NCBI RefSeq assembly: GCF_017744115.1
Contig: NZ_JAGHQW010000002.1
Coordinates: 148,763-212,762, forward strand
Direction of reading: 5' to 3'
DNA from: Salinisphaera sp. G21_0
GTDB lineage: Bacteria > Pseudomonadota > Gammaproteobacteria > Pseudomonadales > Endozoicomonadaceae
Length of the DNA: 64,000 nt
Positions 1 through 6,903 of the stretch are shown here, in pieces. A program made the position numbers and the translations under genes. The first letter of the stretch is position 1. The number at the start of each line of letters is the position of its first letter. The notes beneath the pieces are model-generated. The model saw only the letters and a list, made by a program, of their open reading frames with translations, had not been told where the DNA came from and made no database searches.

Positions 1-215
1 GACGGCTTGGCCTGTTGACCTGCTTTGTTAAGGTCGTTCAAAACCTCGGATTTAGCGTGTTTGGTTGAGGCAAGACGGACGCTCTCTTGCTGAAAGTCAA
101 TATCGCCTTTCTTGATTGCCGCTTTCTTTGCGTCAGATGTCGCTGGTTTTTCAAGGAGCATCTGCATATTGGCACTGTGTGCCGCCCGGTCTGCACCAGA
201 AATTCCCTCGGCCAT
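1..215 (-). CDS. T3SS-locus protein, N-terminal part only (possible second translocator)
   Basis: The gene starts at ATG 215-213 behind a strong GGAGGT (spacing 5) and runs off the left edge; 71 codons are visible without a stop. The visible N-terminus starts MAEGISGADRAAHSANMQ and is hydrophilic, Lys/Ala/Gln-rich and without a signal peptide, as expected for a T3SS-secreted protein. I do not recognise the family from this fragment. It follows the large translocator gene by 47 bp, and in SPI-2-type loci (sseB-sscA-sseC-sseD) that position is held by the small translocator (SctB/SseD/EspB), so this is the best guess from synteny alone. An overlapping frame starting at 235 is a shadow. Confidence 0.6.
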   Translation of the reverse strand, partial: MAEGISGADRAAHSANMQMLLEKPATSDAKKAAIKKGDIDFQQESVRLASTKHAKSEVLNDLNKAGQQAKP

Positions 216-262
216 GAGTTACCTCCATGTATCATTGTTAAGGGTAAAGCAACTTTTATTTA

Positions 263-1903
263 TTATCCTTTGAGAGAGCCATTGAGCTTGGTCATCGTAT
301 CGTGGTTGTCTTTCATCATGCTGGTCATGACTTGCCATACCTGCTGCATATCCTCGATAACCTTTTGGATATCCTCAGTCAGGTTATCGATGGCATGCTG
401 ATTGGCCAGCATCCAGGCATACAGCTCTTTCGCCTCGGCTCTTAACATATCTGCGTCATAATTCAGGGTGGTAATGTGAGCATTGACCGAACCATCAGCA
501 ATCATGGCAGCCCCACCAGTAAGTCTGGCAGCCTGGGTACAGCGGGTGGTGATCGCTGCCATCTTGGCCGTCTTGGCTGTCGCTGTTGCCGCCGTCGTTG
601 TTGCCGAGGCTGTGACTGTCGCGGCACTGGATGCACCACCCGCCGCCGCAGCGGTACCTTGGGAAGTCGCGTTCGCCGCTGTAGCCGCAGCACTGGCCCC
701 CCCCCCGGCAAACGCGCCACCGAGACTCATTACCAGAATCAAGGCCGACCAGAACACCATCGCGCCAATCATGGCCTGGTCTTCATTCGCACCAAATGCC
801 TCGAAGATCGCGGCAACTCCCTTGTTCATCCAGTCACCGGTTTCGGAAGAAACAGTCATCATCACGGTCAGAGCCAAACATGCGGCCATTAGCCCCATGG
901 CTAATGGCGAACCAACACCCGTAGCAAACATAACAGCCATAACAACAGCCATGAGAGCGACGGCTATATAACCGAATATTTTAGCAATCGCCCCCGACTC
1001 TTTGGCTTCTTCCGCTTTTTCAATAGATTCGGCGATCTTTGCCAGCCGTTTTTCTGAAATCTGCTGTCGCTGCTGCTCATTAATTTTGATATTTTCCTGG
1101 TTGAATACCAGACGGCTGTCCTGCAACTTGGTCTGAATTTGCATCAGCATTTGAGTTGCAGTATCCACATCAAGCGTTTTATTTGAATCCAGGAATGTTG
1201 AAGTAAAGGCCTTCAGTTCAGCTTGCAATTCTTTTTGAAGGTCTGTGGGCCCCCCTTTCAGGTTGGCAACTTTATTGAAAGTATCGGCAAAAAGATCACC
1301 CAGCTGTCCAAGCGAGTCATCACCGGCAAGTTTGCCACCCACTTGGGCAGAGAATGAATGCATGGCCCTCAACGAATTATCCGGATCTTTCGGGTCAGCC
1401 AATTTCAGCATTCCATCAACCAGCTCTTTACTGTACCCCATGGACAACAGATGGTCCTTGTTGCTCTGCATAGAACTAATATGACCAGCCAGTGGATTTG
1501 GCCGCCCGCCACCTTCGGCGAAGGCTTTCAAATCACCAGTGACCAGAGCCAAATAATCCTGACCACCTTGTTCGATCGTTGCCTCAGAAGCCAGACCAAG
1601 CTTTACCGCTTCAGGGTTCGTTTTACTCAGCTTCTGGATTTCGGAAAAAACAGAGATCTCCTTGAGAACTTTTTCAGAAGGAGAATCTGAGCCTTTAGCA
1701 GGAGCATCCAGACTGTGCTGCGGCTTAATGGGAGGAGCAATATTCTCCTGAACCTGATTCGTCGATACCGTGTTTTGCTCCGAATAACCGCGACTGACTT
1801 TTTCTTTTTGCTCAACCTGATCGGTCTGTTGTTGCCGGAGTGATGGGTCTATACCCGCCGGTATCTGACCCGCCGAATAAGCCCCCTGTTGGATACCATC
1901 CAT
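263..1903 (-). CDS. sctE: Type III secretion translocon pore protein (SctE; YopB/SseC/EspD-like)
   Basis: 546 residues, expected to insert into the host membrane and form the T3SS translocation pore with a second translocator. The N-terminal half is soluble and helical (coiled-coil-prone at about 220-305). Hydrophobic segments lie at about 308-328, 333-353 and 378-398, followed by an Ala/Thr-rich stretch (399-450) and an amphipathic C-terminus ending in a helix rich in Asp, Met and Gln. This layout is that of the hydrophobic translocators. It sits 16 bp downstream of its putative class II chaperone gene. A run of ten G (coding strand, 706-697) encodes Gly400-402. Residues 156-185 resemble residues 36-65 of the filament-like protein two genes upstream. 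Family assignment rests on architecture and context. Confidence 0.85.
   Translation of the reverse strand: MDGIQQGAYSAGQIPAGIDPSLRQQQTDQVEQKEKVSRGYSEQNTVSTNQVQENIAPPIKPQHSLDAPAKGSDSPSEKVLKEISVFSEIQKLSKTNPEAVKLGLASEATIEQGGQDYLALVTGDLKAFAEGGGRPNPLAGHISSMQSNKDHLLSMGYSKELVDGMLKLADPKDPDNSLRAMHSFSAQVGGKLAGDDSLGQLGDLFADTFNKVANLKGGPTDLQKELQAELKAFTSTFLDSNKTLDVDTATQMLMQIQTKLQDSRLVFNQENIKINEQQRQQISEKRLAKIAESIEKAEEAKESGAIAKIFGYIAVALMAVVMAVMFATGVGSPLAMGLMAACLALTVMMTVSSETGDWMNKGVAAIFEAFGANEDQAMIGAMVFWSALILVMSLGGAFAGGGASAAATAANATSQGTAAAAGGASSAATVTASATTTAATATAKTAKMAAITTRCTQAARLTGGAAMIADGSVNAHITTLNYDADMLRAEAKELYAWMLANQHAIDNLTEDIQKVIEDMQQVWQVMTSMMKDNHDTMTKLNGSLKG
697..706 (-). repeat. Poly-G(10) homopolymer inside sctE
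   Basis: Ten consecutive C on the plus strand, read as G10 in sctE codons 400-403. In the present state the frame is intact. Gain or loss of one base would truncate the translocator just after its last hydrophobic segment. Confidence 0.9.
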
Positions 1904-1919
1904 TCTGCTTACTCCCTGG

Positions 1920-2408
1920 CTATTTTAGATTTTCCAGCATATTTTTTGCACGTTCCAGATCCTTGGCATATTCCGGGCTATCGCCGGCCCAATCAATGGA
2001 AGTCTCATAAGAAATCTGAGCATTTTCTCTGTCGCCTTTCGCTAAATGACAATCGCCGATATACATCATTGGTCGGGGATCATCAGAATCCAGAAGAGTA
2101 GCGAATGAGAAGATCTCGATGGCGCTGTCATATTGTTTCTGCATTTGTTGACAGGCACCCAGTCCAAGAAAGTATTTACGATTGAAATGGTCGTAAAAAC
2201 ACAAGAATTGAAAAACTTTCGTTGCTTCTGCGTACTTCCCACCCTGATAAAGGTTGTAGGCAACTGAGTATATTGCTTCCATGGCATCATCACTCAAGTT
2301 TTTCAAATCTTTGAAGGTTCCCCCCTCACCGAAGAAATTCATGAGTTTATCTTCAAGTTCTGCACCTTCATAATTCAGATCTTCACTATTCACGTGTGAC
2401 TCCTCCAT
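1920..2408 (-). CDS. T3SS class II translocator chaperone (SycD/LcrH/SscA-like, TPR)
   Basis: 162 residues, hydrophilic, with three tandem TPR-like helical pairs from about residue 45 (motifs include AYNLYQGGKYAEATKVFQ and a following copy with LGLGACQQMQKQYDSAIE). Class II chaperones of this size bind the hydrophobic translocators in the cytoplasm before secretion. The gene lies between the filament-like gene (3 bp upstream) and sctE (16 bp downstream), exactly the place of sscA or sycD in known loci, so SctE is the likely client. Assignment to this family is firm from TPR content plus position; the specific subfamily is inferred. Confidence 0.87.
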   Translation of the reverse strand: MEESHVNSEDLNYEGAELEDKLMNFFGEGGTFKDLKNLSDDAMEAIYSVAYNLYQGGKYAEATKVFQFLCFYDHFNRKYFLGLGACQQMQKQYDSAIEIFSFATLLDSDDPRPMMYIGDCHLAKGDRENAQISYETSIDWAGDSPEYAKDLERAKNMLENLK

Positions 2409-2411
2409 GAG

Positions 2412-3254
2412 TTAACGCATATTTTGAATAATAGTACTTATTGACTGGAAGTACTTGTTGATAAAATTAGAGAGCATTTCAAACGTCTGGTTGTATTTAT
2501 TGATAGTCTGTTGAAGCTTGGTGGTTTGCAATTGTGATTGACTGGTCAGTGATTCAATTTTTGATTTCAAATGCTCGATATTGGCATCCCACTCTGCAGC
2601 ATTATGACTATTGTCATTACCGCTTCGGTCAGTCTGAGCGCCCATCTGTTTCCAGAAATCCACCATATCCTTTGTCATTATGGAAGAGCCTGACGTGCCA
2701 GCCGCAGCCTTTTTTTCCTTGGCTTTTGCCAAATACATATTGGCTTCTTCCAGCAAATCATTTTTCTGATTGATGGATTCTATCTGGTCTTCCAGTTGTG
2801 TCTGGAGAATATCCGCCCGGGCCGTCAGCACGCCCATAATCAAGGCATCCAGGCTGGGCTTGGTGAAATCCACGGGTTCGCCCATCAGATAAGCATTAAT
2901 TTGTGACGCTCCGGGACCTATATAATTATCACCATTCCAGTTCGCCGGATTACTGACCTCCTGAACCATGGCAACAGGTGCCTGTAAATAGACCAGCTTC
3001 TGTGACGCTTCATCAAGCTGCCCCGTATATCTAAGCGAGTTCAGTGTCTGCTTATTAACCGAGTAAAAGTGGGTGGGGGTTAGCGAGTTACCCTGATCAT
3101 CCGGGTCAGCCATTGATAACAAGGCTTCAATCTGGGCATCGGTATAGCCGGCAGCCCGGAGTGAATTAATCCTGCCATCATTCAAGGTAACGGTTTTGTG
3201 ATTTTCTCCAGATTCGCTGCTGGAAGAATCCACACCGCCAATGGAGGTACTCAT
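2412..3254 (-). CDS. T3SS filament/needle-tip-like secreted protein (EspA/SseB-like)
   Basis: 280 residues, no signal peptide. A Ser-rich N-terminus is followed by a helical module (36-65), a central domain, a long coiled coil (about 140-190) and a C-terminal coiled coil ending FINKYFQSISTIIQNMR. EspA/SseB filament subunits likewise end in a polymerising coiled coil. The ATG has GGGAG six bases upstream. It is the first gene of the tight filament-chaperone-translocator cluster, matching sseB in SPI-2 or eseB in Edwardsiella. Residues 36-65 share a motif with SctE (G-Y-[ST] ... A-D-P-x-D-x-x-N-S-L). An LcrV/IpaD-type tip protein is the main alternative, less likely because of the short N-terminus and gene order. 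Confidence 0.65.
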   Translation of the reverse strand: MSTSIGGVDSSSSESGENHKTVTLNDGRINSLRAAGYTDAQIEALLSMADPDDQGNSLTPTHFYSVNKQTLNSLRYTGQLDEASQKLVYLQAPVAMVQEVSNPANWNGDNYIGPGASQINAYLMGEPVDFTKPSLDALIMGVLTARADILQTQLEDQIESINQKNDLLEEANMYLAKAKEKKAAAGTSGSSIMTKDMVDFWKQMGAQTDRSGNDNSHNAAEWDANIEHLKSKIESLTSQSQLQTTKLQQTINKYNQTFEMLSNFINKYFQSISTIIQNMR

Positions 3255-3449
3255 TAGTGACTCCCTGTCATTTTGAATATCCGTTAAGTCGCTTCTTTAA
3301 CTTTAGGTTATGAAACAACGTTCTTGCCAATTACACCTTGGTCGATTTTTTTATAAAAAGAAATTCAAAAAATCATTTATATATAAAATCTTGACAATGA
3401 CTTTTAGCTCGGTTTTTTTTTTCACCATTTATTTATGCCGTTTATCCGA

Positions 3450-5390
3450 TTATTCTGATAACTCATCATCCAAATCACCTTTTGGAGCGGACATCGGAGT
3501 TTGTACAGATAGAGGGGCTGACTCAGCAACAGGCCTGACTTTACCTCCAGACCCCATTCTATCTTTTCTATAAGCTTTTGCTGCCCGTACAAACTCAACC
3601 AACAGATCAAAAAACTCGATCCCCTGCATAGCCTTATCACCAAAATTCTCCAGTCGTCTGCGCGTATAACCGATGGTCAGTGGTTCAGCATTTGGGTCAG
3701 GGCAAAGCTTGTCATCAGCGAATTGCATGTAAACTTTATTCGTCAATTGTTCAATAAACCCATCTGTAGGCTCTATTAAATCCATCAGCTGATTCGTTTG
3801 CTTTTCAACCTCAAACAGCCTGGCATTCTGAAAAGTATCAGAACCTTGGTTATCTCTATGATCTGTAATATGACGAAACTGGTCAAAAAGGCCTACCGCA
3901 GCATCCGTTACCTTTTTTAAAGTCGTTTCATCAATCTGTCTGCCCGGTTTCTGAGAGTTCCTACTCCATTGTTCTGGAGCATGAGCCCCATTTGAAAATT
4001 GGATGAAGTTTTTATTGATCAGTTGCTGGAATTTATAAATATTGTCAGCAAGTTCATCGTCACTCGCTCCCTCCACCGTTTGCGTTGCCGCATTGTAGGC
4101 CCTGCCTCCTGTGACGGGTGGCTCACTTCTGCCATTACTGGCAGAGGGTCGCCGTGATTCTGTTATCGTCGGCCTGTCATCCCTGCCACCGGGACCTGGG
4201 TGTGGGCTTGAGCCAGATTCAGTTCTGGTGGTTGAATTCTCCGGGTCAGTCTGTGTTCTGTCTTCCGGAGAATTCTGTGAACTCTGTTGATTCTGTGGAT
4301 TTTGTGGACTCTGTGGATTTTGTGGATTCTGGTTCTGACCACTATTACTCTGTGATGGATTCTGCGGGTTACTGAATAGAATATTATGCGTTGTTACTCC
4401 CAAAGCTACGCCCAGAAAAGCCAGGGCACAAATTGCGAAAAAAATCGCAGCATAAGGTTGTCCTGCCATGAGAGTGACAAGAAAAATGGCGCTGCAAATC
4501 ACAAATCCAGCCCATAGCGGGTTATTTTTGACCACATTCAACAATTTGTTAATTGCACCCAATACTCGCTGAAATAGCTTTTTGCTGGTTTTATCCCCCC
4601 CTCCTTCAATAGTGACTGAACCACCACTCCTGACGGCTGGATCATCATCGAGACCACCGCCTTCGATCGAAACGCTTGCAACGTCCGATTCATCATCCGT
4701 CGATGACGTTTTACTATGAGTCGCAGGCGGTTTATAAGGAGCCGGAAGCTTATTTTCATAATGCTCAGGATCTCTGTTTTCTCTGACAATCTGTCCCACT
4801 GCTGTGCCAAATTCAGGCCCAAACAACCTACTGGTATCATGCCTGGGCGACATTTCATGTGTCCTGACATTACGAGGCTCTTCTGCAAGCTCAGTGGTTA
4901 CCGACATAATTTCATCTTCGTCAACCGGTGATAAGATTTTTTCATGGTGTTCAGGTTCTACTGGATCACCATACAAACCCTTTTCAACACGGGAATCATG
5001 AGTCGATGGAAATAAACGTGACTCTTCATTATTGGGTAGTGTGTTATCAGCAGATGCTCCGTCAGGCAAATCAGACGTCGATAATCTCGCTTCAGTAGAA
5101 TCAAGGTTTGGCCCCGGACCATTTTCAGTCTGATCAGGAAGTGGATTTAAAGATGGCAATGAGTCCTGTTGAGGTTTAACCGTTCTCTCCCCCCGAGGGT
5201 GAGCTACGGAATCATGCGCTTTTTCACCCCGGACAGAAGGGTCTCCTTTGCCCACTTTGGAGGCCGTCACTTTTCGAGAACCATGAGGAGTAACCATAGT
5301 CCCCTCTTTTCCTGACTCAGGCTCTGAGGACGAACCATCAATTGGTGATGACGGGTGACGGCCCGTAGGAGGAGAAATTGTGCTGCCCAT
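3450..5390 (-). CDS. Large T3SS-locus protein with Inc-like double hydrophobic segment; candidate effector
   Basis: 646 residues, not matched to a named family. Residues 1-270 are disordered, rich in Ser/Pro/Glu/Asp/Gly, with two near-repeats (E-P-E-H-H-E-K and D-P-E-H-Y-E-N-K; S-V-S-I-E-G-G-G and S-V-T-I-E-G-G-G). Two adjacent membrane segments (about 292-310 and 312-332) are separated by only a few residues, a bilobed hydrophobic domain as in chlamydial Inc proteins or SPI-2 SseF/SseG. A low-complexity Asn/Gln/Pro/Ser stretch follows (341-374), then a helical C-terminal domain (about 438-612). ATG has AAGGA seven bases upstream. It is 195 bp upstream of the filament-like gene on the same strand. 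No signal peptide. Effector or translocon accessory role is inference. Confidence 0.7.
   Translation of the reverse strand: MGSTISPPTGRHPSSPIDGSSSEPESGKEGTMVTPHGSRKVTASKVGKGDPSVRGEKAHDSVAHPRGERTVKPQQDSLPSLNPLPDQTENGPGPNLDSTEARLSTSDLPDGASADNTLPNNEESRLFPSTHDSRVEKGLYGDPVEPEHHEKILSPVDEDEIMSVTTELAEEPRNVRTHEMSPRHDTSRLFGPEFGTAVGQIVRENRDPEHYENKLPAPYKPPATHSKTSSTDDESDVASVSIEGGGLDDDPAVRSGGSVTIEGGGDKTSKKLFQRVLGAINKLLNVVKNNPLWAGFVICSAIFLVTLMAGQPYAAIFFAICALAFLGVALGVTTHNILFSNPQNPSQSNSGQNQNPQNPQSPQNPQNQQSSQNSPEDRTQTDPENSTTRTESGSSPHPGPGGRDDRPTITESRRPSASNGRSEPPVTGGRAYNAATQTVEGASDDELADNIYKFQQLINKNFIQFSNGAHAPEQWSRNSQKPGRQIDETTLKKVTDAAVGLFDQFRHITDHRDNQGSDTFQNARLFEVEKQTNQLMDLIEPTDGFIEQLTNKVYMQFADDKLCPDPNAEPLTIGYTRRRLENFGDKAMQGIEFFDLLVEFVRAAKAYRKDRMGSGGKVRPVAESAPLSVQTPMSAPKGDLDDELSE
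4269..4370 (-). repeat. Nine-base imperfect tandem repeats coding for N/S-P-Q triplets
   Basis: On the plus strand, units like ttttgtgga and ctctgtgga alternate (best at 4285-4335). They encode the Asn/Ser-Pro-Gln repeats at residues 341-374 of the 646-residue protein, just after its hydrophobic pair. Copy number is likely to vary by slippage without loss of frame. Confidence 0.75.
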
Positions 5391-5582
5391 GCAAATTCCT
5401 TTTCAAAAATATCCGATATATAAAGAAAAAGTCTAGCTGATGAATGAAAAGCAAAATTAATAAACAAAGGGAATTAAAAAAATTTTTTAATTAAAAATAT
5501 AAACTAAATTAATAACCCTAAAAGCAGGTATTTCATGTAATGAATCAAGATAATCAATGAATCGTTCAGACTGGCAAGTCAA
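5391..5582. other. Very AT-rich intergenic stretch with palindrome
   Basis: This region upstream of the 646-residue gene is almost pure A/T around 5465-5510 and contains a near-perfect A/T palindrome at 5471-5492 (aatta, A-run, T-run, taatt). It presumably holds the promoter of the minus-strand T3SS gene; AT-rich promoters of this kind are typical H-NS-type silencer targets. No gene is seen. Confidence 0.5.
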
Positions 5583-5996
5583 TTATGCAGAATCCACCGG
5601 GTGTTCATAAAATTCAAGAACAGCAGACATCAAATCTTTGGGACTGAGTATGCCCACCAGGTTTCCATCAGCAACAACCGGAACACGGTGAGCCTTATCG
5701 GTCATAAAACGCTGATACACCGTAATAATATCTTCCTGAGGGTCAGCAGTGACCACCTGACTGGTCATATAATCACGCACCAATCCTGCATCCTGGGAAA
5801 AATAGCTGCCATTTAATGTCCCTTCGAGGCAGTCTGACTCTGAAAGAATCCCGATAAGTGTCCCTTCATTGTCAACTACCGGTGCTGCCGTAATATTATG
5901 TTGCAGCAGAATACGGATGGCTTCAGCAACTTGAATATCCGGAGAAACGGTAACAACTTTGGGGGTCATGCAATCTTCAACAGTGATCGATCTCAC
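5583..5996 (-). CDS. Tandem CBS-domain protein
   Basis: 137 residues with two CBS domains (about 1-60 and 72-130), each carrying the usual D-C-M-T-P or R-D-Y-M-T-S entry and a G-I-L-S-[EP] turn (GILSESD, GILSPKD). Paired CBS domains form a Bateman module that binds adenine nucleotides or similar ligands; the regulated target is unknown. I chose the GTG at 5996 because a near-perfect Shine-Dalgarno, AAAGGAGGT, lies at 6009-6001 directly before it; an in-frame ATG at 6062 would add 22 residues with no such site. The gene stands alone between the T3SS region and ppa. Confidence 0.85.
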   Translation of the reverse strand: MRSITVEDCMTPKVVTVSPDIQVAEAIRILLQHNITAAPVVDNEGTLIGILSESDCLEGTLNGSYFSQDAGLVRDYMTSQVVTADPQEDIITVYQRFMTDKAHRVPVVADGNLVGILSPKDLMSAVLEFYEHPVDSA

Positions 5997-6116
5997 AATC
6001 ACCTCCTTTGGCTTATGAATCCAGCTCATGCTAACTGACAGTGAATTAATTTTAGTTCTCAATCAAACAGATAGCTGAGCATCAGCAGCCGGAAATATGC
6101 AATGCCAGCAAGCCAG

Positions 6117-6144
6117 GCCCGGGTGCATTCCCGGGTTCCCGGGC
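6117..6144. repeat. GC-rich inverted repeat (CCCGGG cluster)
   Basis: GCCCGGG and CCCGGGC form perfect arms around a 14-base loop that itself contains CCCGGG. It lies in the divergent region between the CBS gene and ppa. No T-tract follows, so a terminator is unlikely; function unknown. Confidence 0.5.
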
Positions 6145-6185
6145 GGGATCCCCCTTACAAGTGGAAAAGAGCGTATCAATCTCTA

Positions 6186-6191
6186 TATAAT
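6186..6191 (+). promoter_or_regulatory. Candidate -10 box for ppa
   Basis: A consensus TATAAT lies 44 bases before the ppa start codon. No good -35 hexamer is seen at 16-18 bp, so support is limited. Confidence 0.35.
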
Positions 6192-6234
6192 ACGCGGCAA
6201 TTTCAAACTGACCTCACACAGAGATTGACTGTCA

Positions 6235-6762
6235 ATGAGCTATTCATCTGTTCCTGCTGGCAAAAGTCTGCCAGAAGACATCTACGTCATTATCGAAATC
6301 CCTGCCAATGCTTCGCCAATCAAATACGAAGTTGACAAGGAAATGGATGCCATCCTGGTTGACCGTTTTATGGCAACCCCAATGTTCTACCCAGCCAACT
6401 ACGGTTACATCAACCAGACCCTGGCTGACGATGGCGACCCTCTGGATGTTCTGGTGGTGACACCCTACCCGGTTATCCCGGGCTCAGTTATTCGCTGCCG
6501 TCCTGTCGGCATGCTGAACATGTCTGACGAAAGTGGCCGTGACGAGAAGCTGATTGCCGTTCCTCACGACAAACTCTCCACGCTCTACAAAGACGTGAAA
6601 GAATACACAGATCTGCCAGCCCTGCTGATCCAGCAGATTGAACACTTCTTTGAAAACTATAAAGATCTTGAGCCTGGCAAGTGGGTCAAGATTGATGGCT
6701 GGGAGGGTTCCGAAGCGGCCCTGGAAGTCATCAAGAAGTCTGCCGCCAACTATAAAGGCTGA
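6235..6762 (+). CDS. ppa: Inorganic pyrophosphatase (family I)
   Basis: 175 residues, the usual size of the bacterial family I enzyme, which hydrolyses pyrophosphate to phosphate in the cytoplasm and pulls biosynthetic reactions forward. The active-site signature D-G-D-P-L-D-V-L (three metal-binding Asp) is intact, as are the upstream Y-E-V-D-K and the R-F-M-x-T-P-M-F-Y-P-x-N-Y-G-Y segment. It is a single-gene unit with its own -10-like box upstream and a hairpin terminator right after the stop. Confidence 0.97.
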   Translation: MSYSSVPAGKSLPEDIYVIIEIPANASPIKYEVDKEMDAILVDRFMATPMFYPANYGYINQTLADDGDPLDVLVVTPYPVIPGSVIRCRPVGMLNMSDESGRDEKLIAVPHDKLSTLYKDVKEYTDLPALLIQQIEHFFENYKDLEPGKWVKIDGWEGSEAALEVIKKSAANYKG

Positions 6763-6773
6763 TTTTTCTTATG

Positions 6774-6797
6774 GCTCAGGTTTCAACCTGAGCTTTT
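6774..6797 (+). terminator. Rho-independent terminator after ppa
   Basis: Stem GCTCAGGT / ACCTGAGC with a four-base loop, followed by TTTT, 11 bases after the ppa stop. Confidence 0.75.
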
Positions 6798-6903
6798 CCA
6801 CTCATTTTTGCTGTTTTCTTTTCTCTGCAACCCCGCTCCTACTTGCATCTCTGGTATATCACTGCACAATACATAGTATTCACCATTATAAACAGCAGCT
6901 TAT

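Noticed and set aside
483..971. Plus-strand open frames rich in Ala across sctE
   Set aside because: They are shadows of the Ala/Gly-rich minus-strand translocator sequence, with no start signals.
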